A stretch of DNA of 64,000 bases from Choristoneura fumiferana (taxonomy: Eukaryota > Arthropoda > Insecta > Lepidoptera > Tortricidae), in the NCBI RefSeq assembly GCF_025370935.1, contig NC_133485.1:3681936-3745935 (forward strand), in the 5' to 3' direction. The notes under the pieces were generated by a model. The model saw only the letters and a program-made list of their open reading frames with translations. It was not told the DNA's origin and searched no databases. Shown piece after piece: positions 1 to 11,484 of this stretch. A program made the translations under genes and the position numbers. How positions within the stretch are numbered: position 1 is the first letter of the stretch; each line of letters opens with the position of its first letter.

Positions 1-628
1 TATTAAATTCCATTAGATATAAAATGCAATCATACAAGAAATAATCAAGGCAATCAAAAATGAAATCAAGTTTAAAAATTCAAATTAAAATGCAGCAGCA
101 CTAGCGACATCTATGTTTCGTCGAGAGACGTCACATTCTTTCGGAACTAACCGCTCACCCAGACAAGAGATGTCGCTACTAAGCAATCAAATTATGATTT
201 TTCGATATGGTTTCTCGGGATACCCGTAAAAGTAACAAATTTGGAGTTGAAATAAAAAATACAAAAAGACTCCAAAAAACCAATCATATTGTATTGATTT
301 GAGATACGAGATTATTTCAAACTTAGTGACGATATCTCATACATATTGCTACAATAGTGCCACCCGAATTCCTGTAGGTACAAAACAGGCACAACCTTTA
401 TCGCGACTGTCTCTTGTTTGTTCCAATTTCATTTATCAGAGGCGTCACAGTGATTTGTTCCGTAAAACCGTCGTGTCAGTACTCCCCATTGACATTCGAC
501 ACATTGCGAACTAAATAAGGTGACAACTGCCTTGACGTTCAGTTGCAATTTCAATTCTAGAAGAAGTAACGTAAGATTAAAATTGAGATCGCCTGAAATA
601 TTTATTTATAATTTATTTAAGATTCACC
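1..628. other. Repeat remnants, no gene
   Basis: Stretch 195-290 matches 39706-39800 in reverse, and GCGACATCTATG then GGAACTAACCGCTCACCC at 105-160 recurs at 6426-6492, so both belong to the surroundings of SINE family A. No coding signal. Confidence 0.6.
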
Positions 629-969
629 AACAATACGGTATTTGACTATTTTATATATGTTTAATAAATTAAAACAACACAATGCCTGTTATCGAATAGA
701 AAAACAATTTTTAAGCTACCTTTACAAATAACAAAGTTATAAAGGTTTGAAATTCAAGATTAGACAGAGAAAGACATACTGGCATGTGACGTCACACGCC
801 AGTACCGCCGTACTTGCTGCATAGAGAAAAGCGTTTTTCAAAAAATCACTATAAATCCAGTTTTCAACCGATTTAAATTTTCTCTTCGCTAAACACTATC
901 TGTTTATCTAAATTTTCATAATAATATTAAGATATGGCAAAATCAGGAGTTGTCAAATACCGTATTGTT
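629..969. mobile_element. Short inverted-repeat DNA element (MITE-like)
   Basis: Perfect 18-base terminal inverted repeats: AACAATACGGTATTTGAC at 629-646 and its reverse complement at 952-969. About 340 bases, AT-rich, no ORF. No clear target-site duplication. Confidence 0.55.
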
Positions 970-1770
970 AACACAAGGTACATCAGAAATATACCAACTA
1001 TGTATATTAACATAGACTTAGTAACAAATATGCATTTCGTGGATAACTATAGCTTGCGCTTTTATATCGGAAGACTTGCAAGTATCGTACTTTCCTTAAA
1101 TCAATAAAATTTTTTTATTTATCAATTATTATAATGCTGCCAGACTTCTAGGCACAATGAACAGCGATGGTGACCTAGGAGGGTTTTTTTATTTACAGTA
1201 GGTATAGGCAAGATTAGATACTTTTTGTCATATTTAATGTATTGTTTTTTTATTGTATACTGTTATAAGTATATATAATATTATAAAAAAGACAACATTA
1301 CAGTTATAAAACCAATGTGCTGTAAAATTGAATTATACCCATACAAAAAAAAACACAAAAAAGGTATACAAAAATGCAATCATTACAACTACTGAGAGAT
1401 TTTTGAATGACGTCTTTTTCGCGACCCTAAAACGACGAATTGAAAAGTTTATATGCATTATTTCCGATTTCGTAGTTCAAGGCTTTTTAGCTTTAGGCTC
1501 AGAATTAATATTGCTATTGCTCACCTTAGAAAATCTCTATGTATATACTTGTGTTCTCTGTACTGTTTACTGTATTGGTGTGCAATAAAGAGTTATTGTA
1601 TTGTATTGTAATAAATTAAGAACCTTTTACTACTACTTTTGTATTTGAAAGAGCAATATTTTACCTCTAAAACAAATGAATTTCATCTGTCATGCTCAAG
1701 TTTTAATATAATATCACGAGAAGGACAATATCTCCAGTCACCTGATATATATTTCAAAGGTAATCTTTTT
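970..1770. other. AT-rich, probable LINE tail at 1470-1612
   Basis: GTGCAATAAAGAGTTATTG followed by (TTGTA)n at 1579-1610 resembles the 3' end of a CR1/jockey-like element, and the 80 codons before it may be its worn coding end. Nothing else recognised. Confidence 0.4.
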
Positions 1771-2408
1771 AGGGTTCCGGAGCCAAAATGGCAAAAACGG
1801 AACCCTTATAGTTTCGCCATGTCTGTTTGTCTGTCTGTCTGTCCGTCCGTACTGGGCTAGAGAGCTGTAATTTTGCACAGATATATATGTTAACTATGCC
1901 GCCAAAATGGTACAATAAAAAATTAAAAAAAAAATTTTTTTTTGGGTAGGTACCCCCCTAAGGTATAGACGTAAAGTGGGGGTGATTTTTTTTTCTCATC
2001 CAACCCTATAGTGTGGGGTATCGTTGGATAGGTCTTTTAAAACCATTATAGGGGGTTGCTAAAAAAAATATTTTTCGATTCAGTGATTTGTTTGCAAAAT
2101 ATTCTACTTTAAAGTGCCAATTTTCATTAAAATCGAGCGTCTCCCCCCTCTAAAATTAAAACCGATGGTGGAAAATTAAAAAAAAAATCAGGATGGAAGT
2201 AAGTATATCAAACTTACAAGGAAAACTATAGTTTTCTTAAGAATTATTAGTAGTTTAAGAGTAAATAGCAGCCAAAGGTATAAAATATACCTAAACTTGG
2301 AATATTCCGTACAAAATACGAAATCCTTAGAAAAGATATTACTTAATTTTTTCGTAATGGCTACGGAACCCTATTTCGGGCATGTCCGACACGCTCTTGG
2401 CCGTTTTT
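1771..2408 (+). repeat. High-copy repeat with GTCTGTCTGTCCG block (full length)
   Basis: Runs from AGGGTTCCGGAGCCAAAATG, ATAGTTTCGCCATGTCTGTT and a (TGTC)n block to CCGACACGCTCTTGGCCG. Other copies: 3166-3430 (reverse, partial), 48470-49017, 53930-54475 (5'-short), 61369-61942 (reverse). About 640 bases when complete; no coding capacity seen. I know it as a very common lepidopteran repeat but cannot name its transposon class. Confidence 0.75.
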
Positions 2409-2902
2409 TTAATTTATATACAAGATATAGATAACAAGGTCTTGAAGTTTCGAGACTAAGTAGTACTCTTAAGTAGTTACTTAGACTAAAATTGTAGGGT
2501 TTCAAAAATAATATTTTCCTAGGAATAAGTATAAGGGTTACAAGTTCTGGAATAACAAAAATGATCCTTAAACGTAAAAAGGATATAGAGTTGTAAGGAT
2601 AACATTTAGGTTATCCGATACCAAGAAAGTCTAGACACATTACTCAGAAAATATTTTCGTCCGTTTGTATATGGATAAGTGTTACGTTAACTTATGAAAA
2701 ATGATCTTCAGAAGTATGTATAAATAAAATAATGATTCTAGTGTTCCTACAGTAGTGCCGTTGAATGGAAATAATAAAATTAATAGTTGTAATTATATAG
2801 ATTATTGGTTGTCTAGAGGAGATCGCTTTTATTGTCTACCCTGTATAATGTGTAATATATAGATTATTTTGTACTGATTTGTATTGTATTGTATACTTAG
2901 AT

Positions 2903-2990
2903 ACATTCAGCGGCACAAACTTTGGCCCACTCTACATACAAAATTACATTACTGCATACATTGGAGGGCCAGAATTTTTGCTGCTCAGTT
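2903..2990 (-). mobile_element. Tiny fold-back element (CAGCGGC / GCTGCTC ends)
   Basis: About 90 bases with imperfect inverted halves: AAACTTTGGCCCACTCTACA on one side and GAGGGCCAGAATTTTTGCTG on the other. A second copy, reversed, is at 41203-41297. Confidence 0.5.
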
Positions 2991-3165
2991 TATTTTGTTT
3001 TCGGAAAATGACTTGCCGCCAAGTTTCTTGCGGCGCATTCTTCTTGGCAATGATGGTCTTTCTGAAAGTGCTGGTAGTATAAAAAAGTGACATGTCATTG
3101 TATAGAGCCTACTACAGACGAAACGTTTTGATATTTGCTTTTGAACATTTTTAAGGCGATTCGAA

Positions 3166-3430
3166 AGTTGAATATTTTGCAAACAAATCACTGAATCGAA
3201 AAATATTTTTTTTTAGCAACACCCTATAATGGTTTTTAAAGGACCTATCCAACGATAACCCACACTACAAAGTTGAATGATAAAAAAAATCACCCCCACT
3301 TTACGTCTATGGGAGATACTTCAAAAAAAAAAGTCCCTGAGCAAAGCCGCGGACGGAAGGACAGACAGACAGACAGACATGGCGAAACTATAAGGGTTCC
3401 GTTTTTGCCATTTTGGCTCCGGAACCCTAA
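3166..3430 (-). repeat. GTCTGTCTGTCCG repeat, partial, reverse
   Basis: From TTGAATATTTTGCAAACAAA through CACCCCCACTTTACGTCTAT to GCCATTTTGGCTCCGGAACC. Forms an inverted pair with the copy at 1771-2408, about 760 bases apart. Confidence 0.72.
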
Positions 3431-4493
3431 AAAGGAGCAGTATTTCGTCGCGGCAGCGTCCTTGATATAATTACCTACGCCCGCTCGGTACACAAACGCG
3501 CGATATTGCTGCCTACTCTAAATACTAACTGTTACACTTCAGTTATGTATTTGATTTGATAATATCACGTGAAATTTAAAGTAGGGAAAGGATTAGGAGA
3601 GATTTAAAGATGGACTAAGTAGTGTTGAACAAAAATGCATTTTACGTTATTTTAATAAACCACAAAATGTATTGTTTTAAATTTTAAACGGTTTTATTTG
3701 GCTTCATCCCTTCGTGTATTTGCTACGTACAAATTAGCTACGGAGAAGTATTTGCGCCTCTTCTGGGATGTGCAAAAAGCTTTATTGTTAAATTTAAGAG
3801 TATAATAAAATTCGCATTCTGATAAATAAGTTAAATAGATACGTTTTTATTTTATTGTATTAGAAGAATTTAAACATCCGTACACCGAACAATACTATTT
3901 ACGTAATAAATGCGCGTGAGTCCGTACATAACCGCGGTACACTCGCGACTGATGGTTGCCGAGGTATGCTGAGTATAAAATTCGTGGCGCGTACATAGGT
4001 ATAACTCGCGTTCCACTCGATTTTATGAAGACGGTGTACTGCTCCTTTTTTACTGTGCTGAAGTCTTGTATAAAGTGTAACAGTGTGTATGTAAGTAAGT
4101 ACATAAATACAAACAGCACGCAAAAATGCAAAACAAAAACGCAAAATTATTGCCAGCTTTGCATTCTGAAGTAATAAACACCGCACGACAAAGGGTGAAA
4201 CGAGTGCGTTGCTTACTTCGCAAATGGATTAGCAACGTTCTATTCCCAGGGGACTGTCTGACATATTACGGGAACATGGACGCCTGGAATTGCGTCAAAA
4301 TGTTTGCAAAAGAACTGCAACGCGAAATAAATCGAGACCTTATATTTGGAACCTTTATTACCAGACCAGTTGGTTCAATTTGGAGTATTCAGTTTAGTGT
4401 GCAACTAACTTAGAAATAATAGAAATAACTAATAATAGTGTAGAAATAACTTAGGTAAATTTAGATTTCGGTTGGTCTGGCCAATTTGAGCGT
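3431..4493. other. No supported gene
   Basis: Unique-looking AT-rich sequence. A 95-codon frame at 4126-4413 has a TATAAAA 150 bases upstream, but no recognisable domain; not annotated as a gene. Confidence 0.5.
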
Positions 4494-4694
4494 CACTGCT
4501 TAAGTGGCTAAATAAGTAACAAACAAGCTGAGATATGTGGTGCATAGGGGAAATTCGTGTCTGTACCGTTGACCAGCAGTGGTGTAGCGGTATAGCACGC
4601 GGTACGGAATACCGAGGACCTGGGTTCGATTCCCAGTGTTGGTCTTATTTTTCTGGTTTTTCTGTGCATCTATATTTCAGTTTGTATTTTCAAT
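4494..4694 (+). mobile_element. tRNA-derived SINE, family A
   Basis: tRNA-like core at 4578-4645 with GGTGTAGCGGTATAGCACGC (A-box region) and GGGTTCGATTCCCAGTG (B box), flanked by CACTGCTTAAGTGGCTAAAT upstream and TTTTCTGTGCATCTATATTT downstream. The same text recurs four more times in the window, so it is a retroposon and not a tRNA gene. Confidence 0.8.
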
Positions 4695-4699
4695 TGAGA

Positions 4700-5890
4700 A
4701 ATGAGTTTTAATTTTAATCTGGAATACTGTAAGTAACCAAGTCTTAGTTAAGGTTAGCTTATTCCTCCTAATAAAAGTCTCGTTAGATGACGCTATTATC
4801 ATTATAACTTTTTTTTCCTGTTTGATTGTTTGTTCATTATTTAAATAATATCTCGACATAAATTACCTGCTGGACTTATTCGCAGCTGCTGGAGCAGCTC
4901 AGTGCAACCAACGTGGAAAAGCTTTGACATATTTTATTCTTAAAAGAGCACCAACTATTTTAAATAAAATAACCTTGACCCGCCGACCTTTTAAAAACGG
5001 TCCTGGCCAGAAAAAGAATACTCATTCGATTTTCAAACTTGTTTCCTAATTCAAACACGGCACGTTCCAAATTATTCAACATAGTTAACGGCCGTGCGAG
5101 GGTGTGTTTAAGTTTAGTACCAGTTTCGCTTCACAGAATCGACCAAAAGTACATTATGGCCGTTTGTTTCGGCTCTTGGGATACGTATTTTCACGTCCTT
5201 ACCGTTTTTTACGAGGGTGACAAACAGTCACGCACCTGTGCGTAGCGATTCAAATAAAATGTTAAAATAAACCAGCATTCACATAGAATGAGATAATGCG
5301 TGTGAGTCAGTTTATTTCATTACGAGGAAGGAAAACAAGATTGTGTAAATGAGTAAGATATATTTGAATAAATGAGATTTCGAAGACTAACAACAACTAA
5401 TATAAATTTCTTTGCTATGTTTATCATGATACCTAAATAGAAGCATTTCGTCACTACTTTTTTAAAATCTCGTATCTAATATCAATTTGTCAACAAAATT
5501 GAACCTTGACATAATTTTCATAAAGTTCACTTGGAAAAATTATCTATTTTGAGTTACGAGTTTTTTATTAAAGTACGATTTAACATTACCATTAAATGTC
5601 ACAAAAATTAAAGGGGAGCTCTTCATGGTTGCGCCAATCTTACTTTTACATTATATCTAATAGTACCAAAGGCATCATCATCTTGGGCATGGCCCCATAA
5701 ATGCCTTTAAAATAGCCGTAATCCCCATTAGATCTGTGATCGGAAACCCGTACGTACCAATAAAAATAAATCAATATTTTTCAAAACTTCTGGCTTCAAA
5801 ACAAAAGCACTAATAACTCAAATTACAATAACTTTAAAAAATACTTGTCAGAATTAGTAGTTTCTTTCATTTTTTAAAGTGTTCATCATC
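4700..5890. other. Nothing recognised
   Basis: AT-rich sequence with only short frames in all six readings. Confidence 0.6.
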
Positions 5891-5894
5891 TATC

Positions 5895-6045
5895 ATCATG
5901 TCAGCCAAAAGAGGTCCACTGCTGGACATAGGCCTCCCCCAAGGCTCTCCACTCAGACCGGTCTTGTGCTTTCGGCATCCAACGCGATCTCGCGATCTTA
6001 ACCAGGTCGTCGCTCCATCTTGTTGGAGGTCTACCGACAGCTCGA
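5895..6045 (-). mobile_element. RTE-type LINE 3' end, degraded
   Basis: The minus strand contains CCAACAAGATGGAGCGACGA (the GRPPTRW-D-D part) and GGCCTATGTCCAGCAGTGGA, the standard terminal text of these elements, followed by a short ATGATG tail. Stops interrupt the frame. Confidence 0.75.
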
Positions 6046-6501
6046 CTCCCGCGGTTTTAAAGTATTTGTATAAATTTTTTACTATTATGGTATGGAGCGC
6101 ACTCCCGCAGTACGAATATAACAAGTTTCCCTACAGTAATCCGACGGAGACGTCTAGACAGAGCAATCGTGAGGGGCGTGAGGGGTGAGACGCGGGTGGG
6201 AGGTGGCCCAGCTGCATACTTCGCCGTTCTTAGTAGCTTGGGACAAGTCTTCTAGGGCTGTCGCTTTTTTAACATTTAAATTTATAATAAAATTTATTAT
6301 GGTGCATACGACATGTACTGTGAGTGCGTGCAAATCATCATCTCTCATAATTAAGGACCTAAGATTTCTTTATTTTTTGCCTATGCCTATCTCAGCTTGT
6401 TTTTTTCCTTTTTAGTCACTTAAGCAGCGACATCTATGCTTTAGCCCTCATCGAGAAACTTTCAGCACTCCATTGGAACTAACCGCTCACCCGCTCCCGG
6501 T

Positions 6502-6700
6502 CACTGCTTAAGTGACTAAATAAGAAACAAAGAAGCTGAGATATGTGGTGCATAGGAGAAATTTGTGTCTGTACTCCTGTCCAGTGGCGGTGTAGCGGTA
6601 TAGCACGCAGCACGGAATGCTGAGGACCTGGGTTCAATTCCTAGCGCTGGTCTCTTTTTTTGGTTTTTCTGTGCATCTATGTTTCAGATTGTATTTTCGA
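6502..6700 (+). mobile_element. tRNA-derived SINE, family A
   Basis: Same layout as the copy at 4494: tRNA-like core at 6588-6653 (GGTGTAGCGGTATAGCACGC, GGGTTCAATTCCTAGCG), then TTTTCTGTGCATCTATGTTT. The B box has decayed by two bases. Confidence 0.8.
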
Positions 6701-6709
6701 TATGAATGA

Positions 6710-8140
6710 TAATTTTATTTATTTGGATGTCGGTTACTACACGATAAAAAATACATAACAGCGAAATTAATTACAATAGCACCAATACAGTGTATTCAAA
6801 AAACTGCCTCATCGTTCACTTTATTTTGAACAAAAAAAATACACGTCATGACTTATTTCCGTTATAAATCAACGTTTGGCTTCAGAAAAAAGTCTGCCAT
6901 CATTAGCTAACGTATTTTCTATTTGGTCGGCGAAGACATAACTTTTCCTCAAACTGAAAGTGGACATTGCAGCTCCTGTAAGATATAAATGAACCAACCA
7001 CTCATGTATTATTTATCTCCCGGTTATTTTTCTTATTCAAGTCGAGAAAATGGCGGAACGTACTTAAGTTGACATTTTATTGTACCAAGTATGGGAGCTG
7101 ATTTTCTTGAAGGATATTATTTTTTGCTTCTCGCGTGCGTATGTCGGCGCCCTTATTAGGAACCCATCTGAAAATACGTATTGGTGAAAGTAAATACTTG
7201 AACGTTTTGTACATAAAGCAGTGATAGTAAAAATCACGCTTTTATACTGCGAGTTGTTACGCCTGATTTAAGAGTCTCATATTTAGGTATACAGTGCTTA
7301 AAATTATGAAAAAATTACAAATATATAACTTGGCTTGGTGTTAATTTGGCAGTCAACATCGATGTTTTGAACGCATTTCGCAGGTCTTACATTAGTAAAA
7401 ATTGGTGTTCCCGATTTATTAATGATTCATTTACCTTAAACATGCTTTTACACGTTTCTTGCTCATTTGACATAATTATAATATTATGATAAGAGAAATA
7501 TTGGTCATTAATACTGTTGCTTTGTAATGAGCACAGTCCGGTAATAAAATACATGAAACGCCTGTGCTTCCATGCGTGGCATGCTTCAGAGTCTATGGTC
7601 TCATTTGGATCTAAAGGTTATCTTATCCTTCTAGCACTAATAATCTAGCAATTTCTGCACTATCATCATTTGGTATAACACGAATCGCTGGTCATTTTAC
7701 TACTAAAAAAATCTTAAGCTTTGTAAGTGGGATAAACGCGGTAGCTGTACACAAACAATGCAGCCTACCCCTACGGATTATAATTTGCATAAGCTCAACT
7801 TAAATCCCTACCCTGCCAGTGTTTTAATAAATAATATACCCCTAAGCCGTCAGCAAAGATCACGTCTTAAGAAACTCGCACACTGACTAAATTCACTTAG
7901 TGCTCAATAGAGATGCTGATTGTGGTAGTACTGATAGTGTGTAGTGGGTTTTACTTTATCTATCCCGCTCTGCCCCGAAGCTATCACTCTCTCACGCAAG
8001 ATAGCGCGCGATCAAAGTTGTCAAACTTTGTTGTAATGTTAATTGGGAATAATAATGTAATGTATGTGATAATATATGTTTAGAAAAGTAGAAGCTTACT
8101 GTGGGAGTGACTGACTCACTGACCCATTAACGTGCAGTCC
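6710..8140. other. Nothing recognised
   Basis: AT-rich, no long frames, no clear repeat structure. Confidence 0.6.
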
Positions 8141-8144
8141 TAAT

Positions 8145-8380
8145 TCATCATCATCATCAACAACATCAGCTGGAAGACGTCCACTGCTGAACAAAGGCCT
8201 CCCCCTTAGATTAGAACATCACAATGAACGTCAACTCTCATGATGTCCTCAGTCCACCTAGTGGGAGGCCTGCCAACGCTTCGTCTTCCGGTTCGTGGTC
8301 GCCACTCAAGGACTTTTCTCCCTCAACCGTTATCTGCTCTTCGAGCGATGTGGCCCGCCCATTGCCACTTCAACTTGAAT
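8145..8380 (-). mobile_element. RTE-type LINE 3' end, degraded
   Basis: Minus-strand fragment: the plus strand starts TCATCATCATCATC, then GACGTCCACTGCTGAACAAA, a CTAGTGGGAGGCCTGCC block and CGCCCATTGCCACTTCAA, the reverse complement of the KWQWAGH and GRP-T-R-W coding blocks. Frame broken. Confidence 0.78.
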
Positions 8381-8572
8381 AATTATATTCGCAGCAATGT
8401 CAGTGACTTTAGTTCTGCGGCGGATTTCCGTATTCGTACAGTCCCAATTACTGGCACGAAATCCCTAAATTTCAATACAACTGCTAGATAAAGTATCTTA
8501 CGCATGAGAAGCTTCGGATATAAGATACTAAAGAAAAAAATGATTTTGACAAGTGTTTTAGTACAATCAAAA

Positions 8573-9000
8573 GCCGTGGTGGCCAAGTGGTTTAACCTAT
8601 GGCCTCTCAAGCAGAGGATCGTGGGTTCAAACCCTGACTCGCACCTCTGAGTTTTTCGAAATTCATGTGCGAAACAACATTTGAAATTTACCACAAGTTT
8701 TACGGTGAAGGAAAACATCGTGTGGAAACCTGCACAAATCTGCGAAGTAATTCAATGGTACACACCACCGTTTAAAAAACGAATGCCTTTCATGATACGA
8801 TAATACTTTTTTTTTATTTACCAATGTATGAGCTTTACGGTGAAGGAAGACATCGTGAAGAAACCTACAACAATCTGCGAAGTCTGTAAAGTTCCCAATC
8901 CGCACTGGGCCCGCGTGGGAACTATGGCCCAAGCCCTCTCATTCTGAGAGGAGGCCTGTGTCCAGCAGTGGGACATAAATAGGCTGGGATGGTGGTGGTT
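8573..9000 (+). mobile_element. tRNA-related SINE, family B (composite copy)
   Basis: Starts GCCGTGGTGGCCAAGTGGTT, with GCAGAGGATCGTGGGTTCAA, then GGTGAAGGAAAACATCGTG, and ends GGCCTGTGTCCAGCAGTGGG and AGGCTGGGATGGTGGTGG. In the middle (8770-8870) a second copy of the GTGAAGGAAGACATCGTGAA part follows a TTTAAAAAACGAATGCC segment also found at 24893 and 37474, so two related repeats are fused. Confidence 0.8.
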
Positions 9001-10850
9001 TAGTACAATTAGCCGATGCTCAAACTGCAAACAGTTTAAAAATTGCGTCATCTTGATTTAAAAAAATACAGGCGTGTTTAATTATAACCGGGACATAAGT
9101 AGCTTAATTTGTTAAACGCTGACATTACTCAATGTTAGCGAGACTAAAACCAAAACCATGTTTCATGTTTTAGAACAGCAATAATGGTAAAGATCTGTGC
9201 AAAATGCTGTGTAGCACTCAAGCGTTTGACTGCGTGGAGCTTTATGTTCATTTTATTATACTTGTTAGTTACGACACTTTCAAAGTATTGCCAATCAATT
9301 TCACGCCGTTATCCCGCATCGCTAAAATTGAGTAGTTAACAGAGAAACATAACAGAGCTTTGGCACTCTATCCAACGTAGTCACGTAGAGTGTGTAATGA
9401 TTTGCATAACATGTACGTGTTGAATCAGTATCAGAACGAAATGTTATACAACAAATTTCATATTTTCTGAGCACATAATAATCGATTCATTGGTAGCAAA
9501 AAGTAACAAGGTTAAGTCGACGGAGCTCTGCAAAGCGGAGCTCCTATTCCTTGTTAATGAGGCGCTTCGCGCCTTTATGAAATGTTTATCTAACCAAACC
9601 TAGGTAATTAAATATGTATAATGATGTTATGTCCCCTGATTGTTACAATATATCAAATTTTAGTACGCATTTCGTTCATTATACGTTTAGGTTTTTACGT
9701 TTACGTTGATTATAATGATTTACGTTTTTAAGCGAAAATTTATTACACAAAAGTTTTTATTCTGATTAAATGGCTCTTGCTGGTTGAAAGGTGAATGTAT
9801 AGCGTCGGTTATAACTGGCGATTTTGTTACGTACCTAGTAACTATTATACATTCTGTGATGAAACGTGATTTTAGTCAGTCGGAACTTGCCCTAAATACC
9901 ACACCCTTCATTTATAAGTACCTAAATAACTCATTTCCGTTCCTCCCATAAATTTTCACGGCTAGTTTACCTCTTACTCTGAGTATCATCCTAGATCCGC
10001 CGACACCCTTAATAAGGGCCCTTTTCCATCCATCCCTACATATTTCCTACTTACCCTGTCATATTGTGTTGTATAAACCCATGTTATATACCGCCCAGCT
10101 AAAAATACCCCTGATCGGATAAAACGTTCGCGGCATGCGAGTTCCAGAAACGTTGGTGGTTGCTCTACAATTTTCTCAAGAAAGTTTATTTTTTACATGG
10201 GTTTGTTATGTAAATTGACAGATTTGTATCCGGGGCCGCGCAACGAGAAGGCTTGACATCCAGACGTTGACATGTCGCCATTCGTTGCTATTGATTTGGC
10301 GCGCTTTATTTTTCCCGAGTCGAAAATCGAAGGCAATCTGTTATTGTGGTGCTAGCAACAGAACATTTTATGGCTTCGTCAACAGAGGTCTGTTTGTGAA
10401 TGACTATGCCGAAAACTTTTAAGGATTGCTGAGTTTAACTATGATGACTTTATGTACGGAGTCACTGGGTTATGGGGCGTGTTAAGGCGCATGACGTTGC
10501 TGAAAACTTTTAACTAAGTGCTGAGTTTGATTATGATCGTGTGCCTGACCATGGTGGAAATAGAAGTATTACTCGTAAGTGTCTTTTCAATGCTGAACAA
10601 AGCTTATAAAAATCAGACCCGTGCTTGTGGGTTTTTGCGCAGTAAGATGGGGTGGCGGGTAGGGTGAGTTATCCGGGTCAATATCATTTAATATAAATTC
10701 TGTAATGCCCATAAAAAATCTAAAAAGTACAGATAACAGAGAAAAGGGACCGACGTCCTCCAACCGGACGGCGCGAGTTGACTGCCGCGGCATGGCACCG
10801 GCTCCTCGAGCACGCCGCGAAAATGGTAGGTAACCGAAATTCCCTATTGA
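9001..10850. other. Nothing recognised apart from small hairpins
   Basis: Two short hairpins stand side by side at 9527-9575 (GGAGCTCTGCAAAGCGGAGCTCC and GAGGCGCTTCGCGCCT written across), and a solo arm of the 50360 MITE lies at 10664-10697. Confidence 0.5.
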
Positions 10851-10861
10851 ATGGATCCGAC

Positions 10862-11147
10862 CGGGGGTCGGACTAAAAGTGCGGATGACGTAAAACTAGC
10901 GTAATCTTGCTCACAAGATGATCTTTTTATTTAAACTTCCGTGTGACATGTAGTAACAAAGTAGCATTAATGAAGTAACAAAATAATCGTAAATAAATCA
11001 ATGGAATTCAGTGAATAAAATAAATTTCATATCGTTTAATAACGAGGTTGATAAATGATAAGTGATAATTGTTTATGAAAATCAAAAATACTATTTGAAA
11101 TCATCCTATAAGTGGTTTGACGTCATCGGCACTTTTTGTCCGACCCC
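10862..11147. mobile_element. MITE with long target-site duplication
   Basis: Inverted ends GGGGTCGGACTAAAAGTGCG and, at the other end in reverse complement, GGGGTCGGACAAAAAGTGCC, extending to GATGACGT. Flanked by a 10-base direct repeat TGGATCCGAC at 10852-10861 and 11148-11157. The length of duplication suggests a Mutator-like source (family usually 9-10 bases). No coding capacity. Confidence 0.72.
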
Positions 11148-11164
11148 TGGATCCGACAGTACGC

Positions 11165-11275
11165 GACAGAGGCCGATCGGAACCGAACGCAGCCGACGGA
11201 GTGCGTGAGCAGCCGACCGGCCTCGAATGCAACCGAACGCAGCTGTCGGAATACGCGAGGAGCCGAATGGCCGTA
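11165..11275. repeat. GC-rich imperfect tandem repeat
   Basis: Two units of about 46 bases, each built as AACCGAACGCAGC, then GACGGAGTGCGTGAGCAGCC or GTCGGAATACGCGAGGAGCC. Stands out as GC-rich in an AT-rich region. Confidence 0.6.
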
Positions 11276-11484
11276 AGCTGAGTAAATGCTATTCAAATAT
11301 GTGATGTTATTACTGCGCAGACGTTCCAAATTATTTTGGTATCTTATAAAGTGCGCTAGGACGCCGTCCGGCCCGGTCCGTTCAGTGTGAATCGTACTTA
11401 AATTGACTCTTTATGTGTCTTTACAGTGTCTCAGTTCCCTTGGTAAATACCTACATGGAGTATTCGAGACAGATCAATAGTAGA

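Noticed and set aside
1771..1860. 73-codon ORF containing SVCLSVCPSVLG
   Set aside because: The frame is the TGTC block of a high-copy repeat; translations like this arise from the simple repeat.
4126..4413. 95-codon gene with an upstream TATAAAA
   Set aside because: No recognisable domain, no splice partners and no conserved features; frames of this length occur by chance in 64 kb.
4578..4645. tRNA gene (A and B boxes present)
   Set aside because: The same text recurs at 6588, 31481, 39806 and 39891 with shared flanks, and no clean cloverleaf with paired acceptor ends was visible. It is a SINE head.
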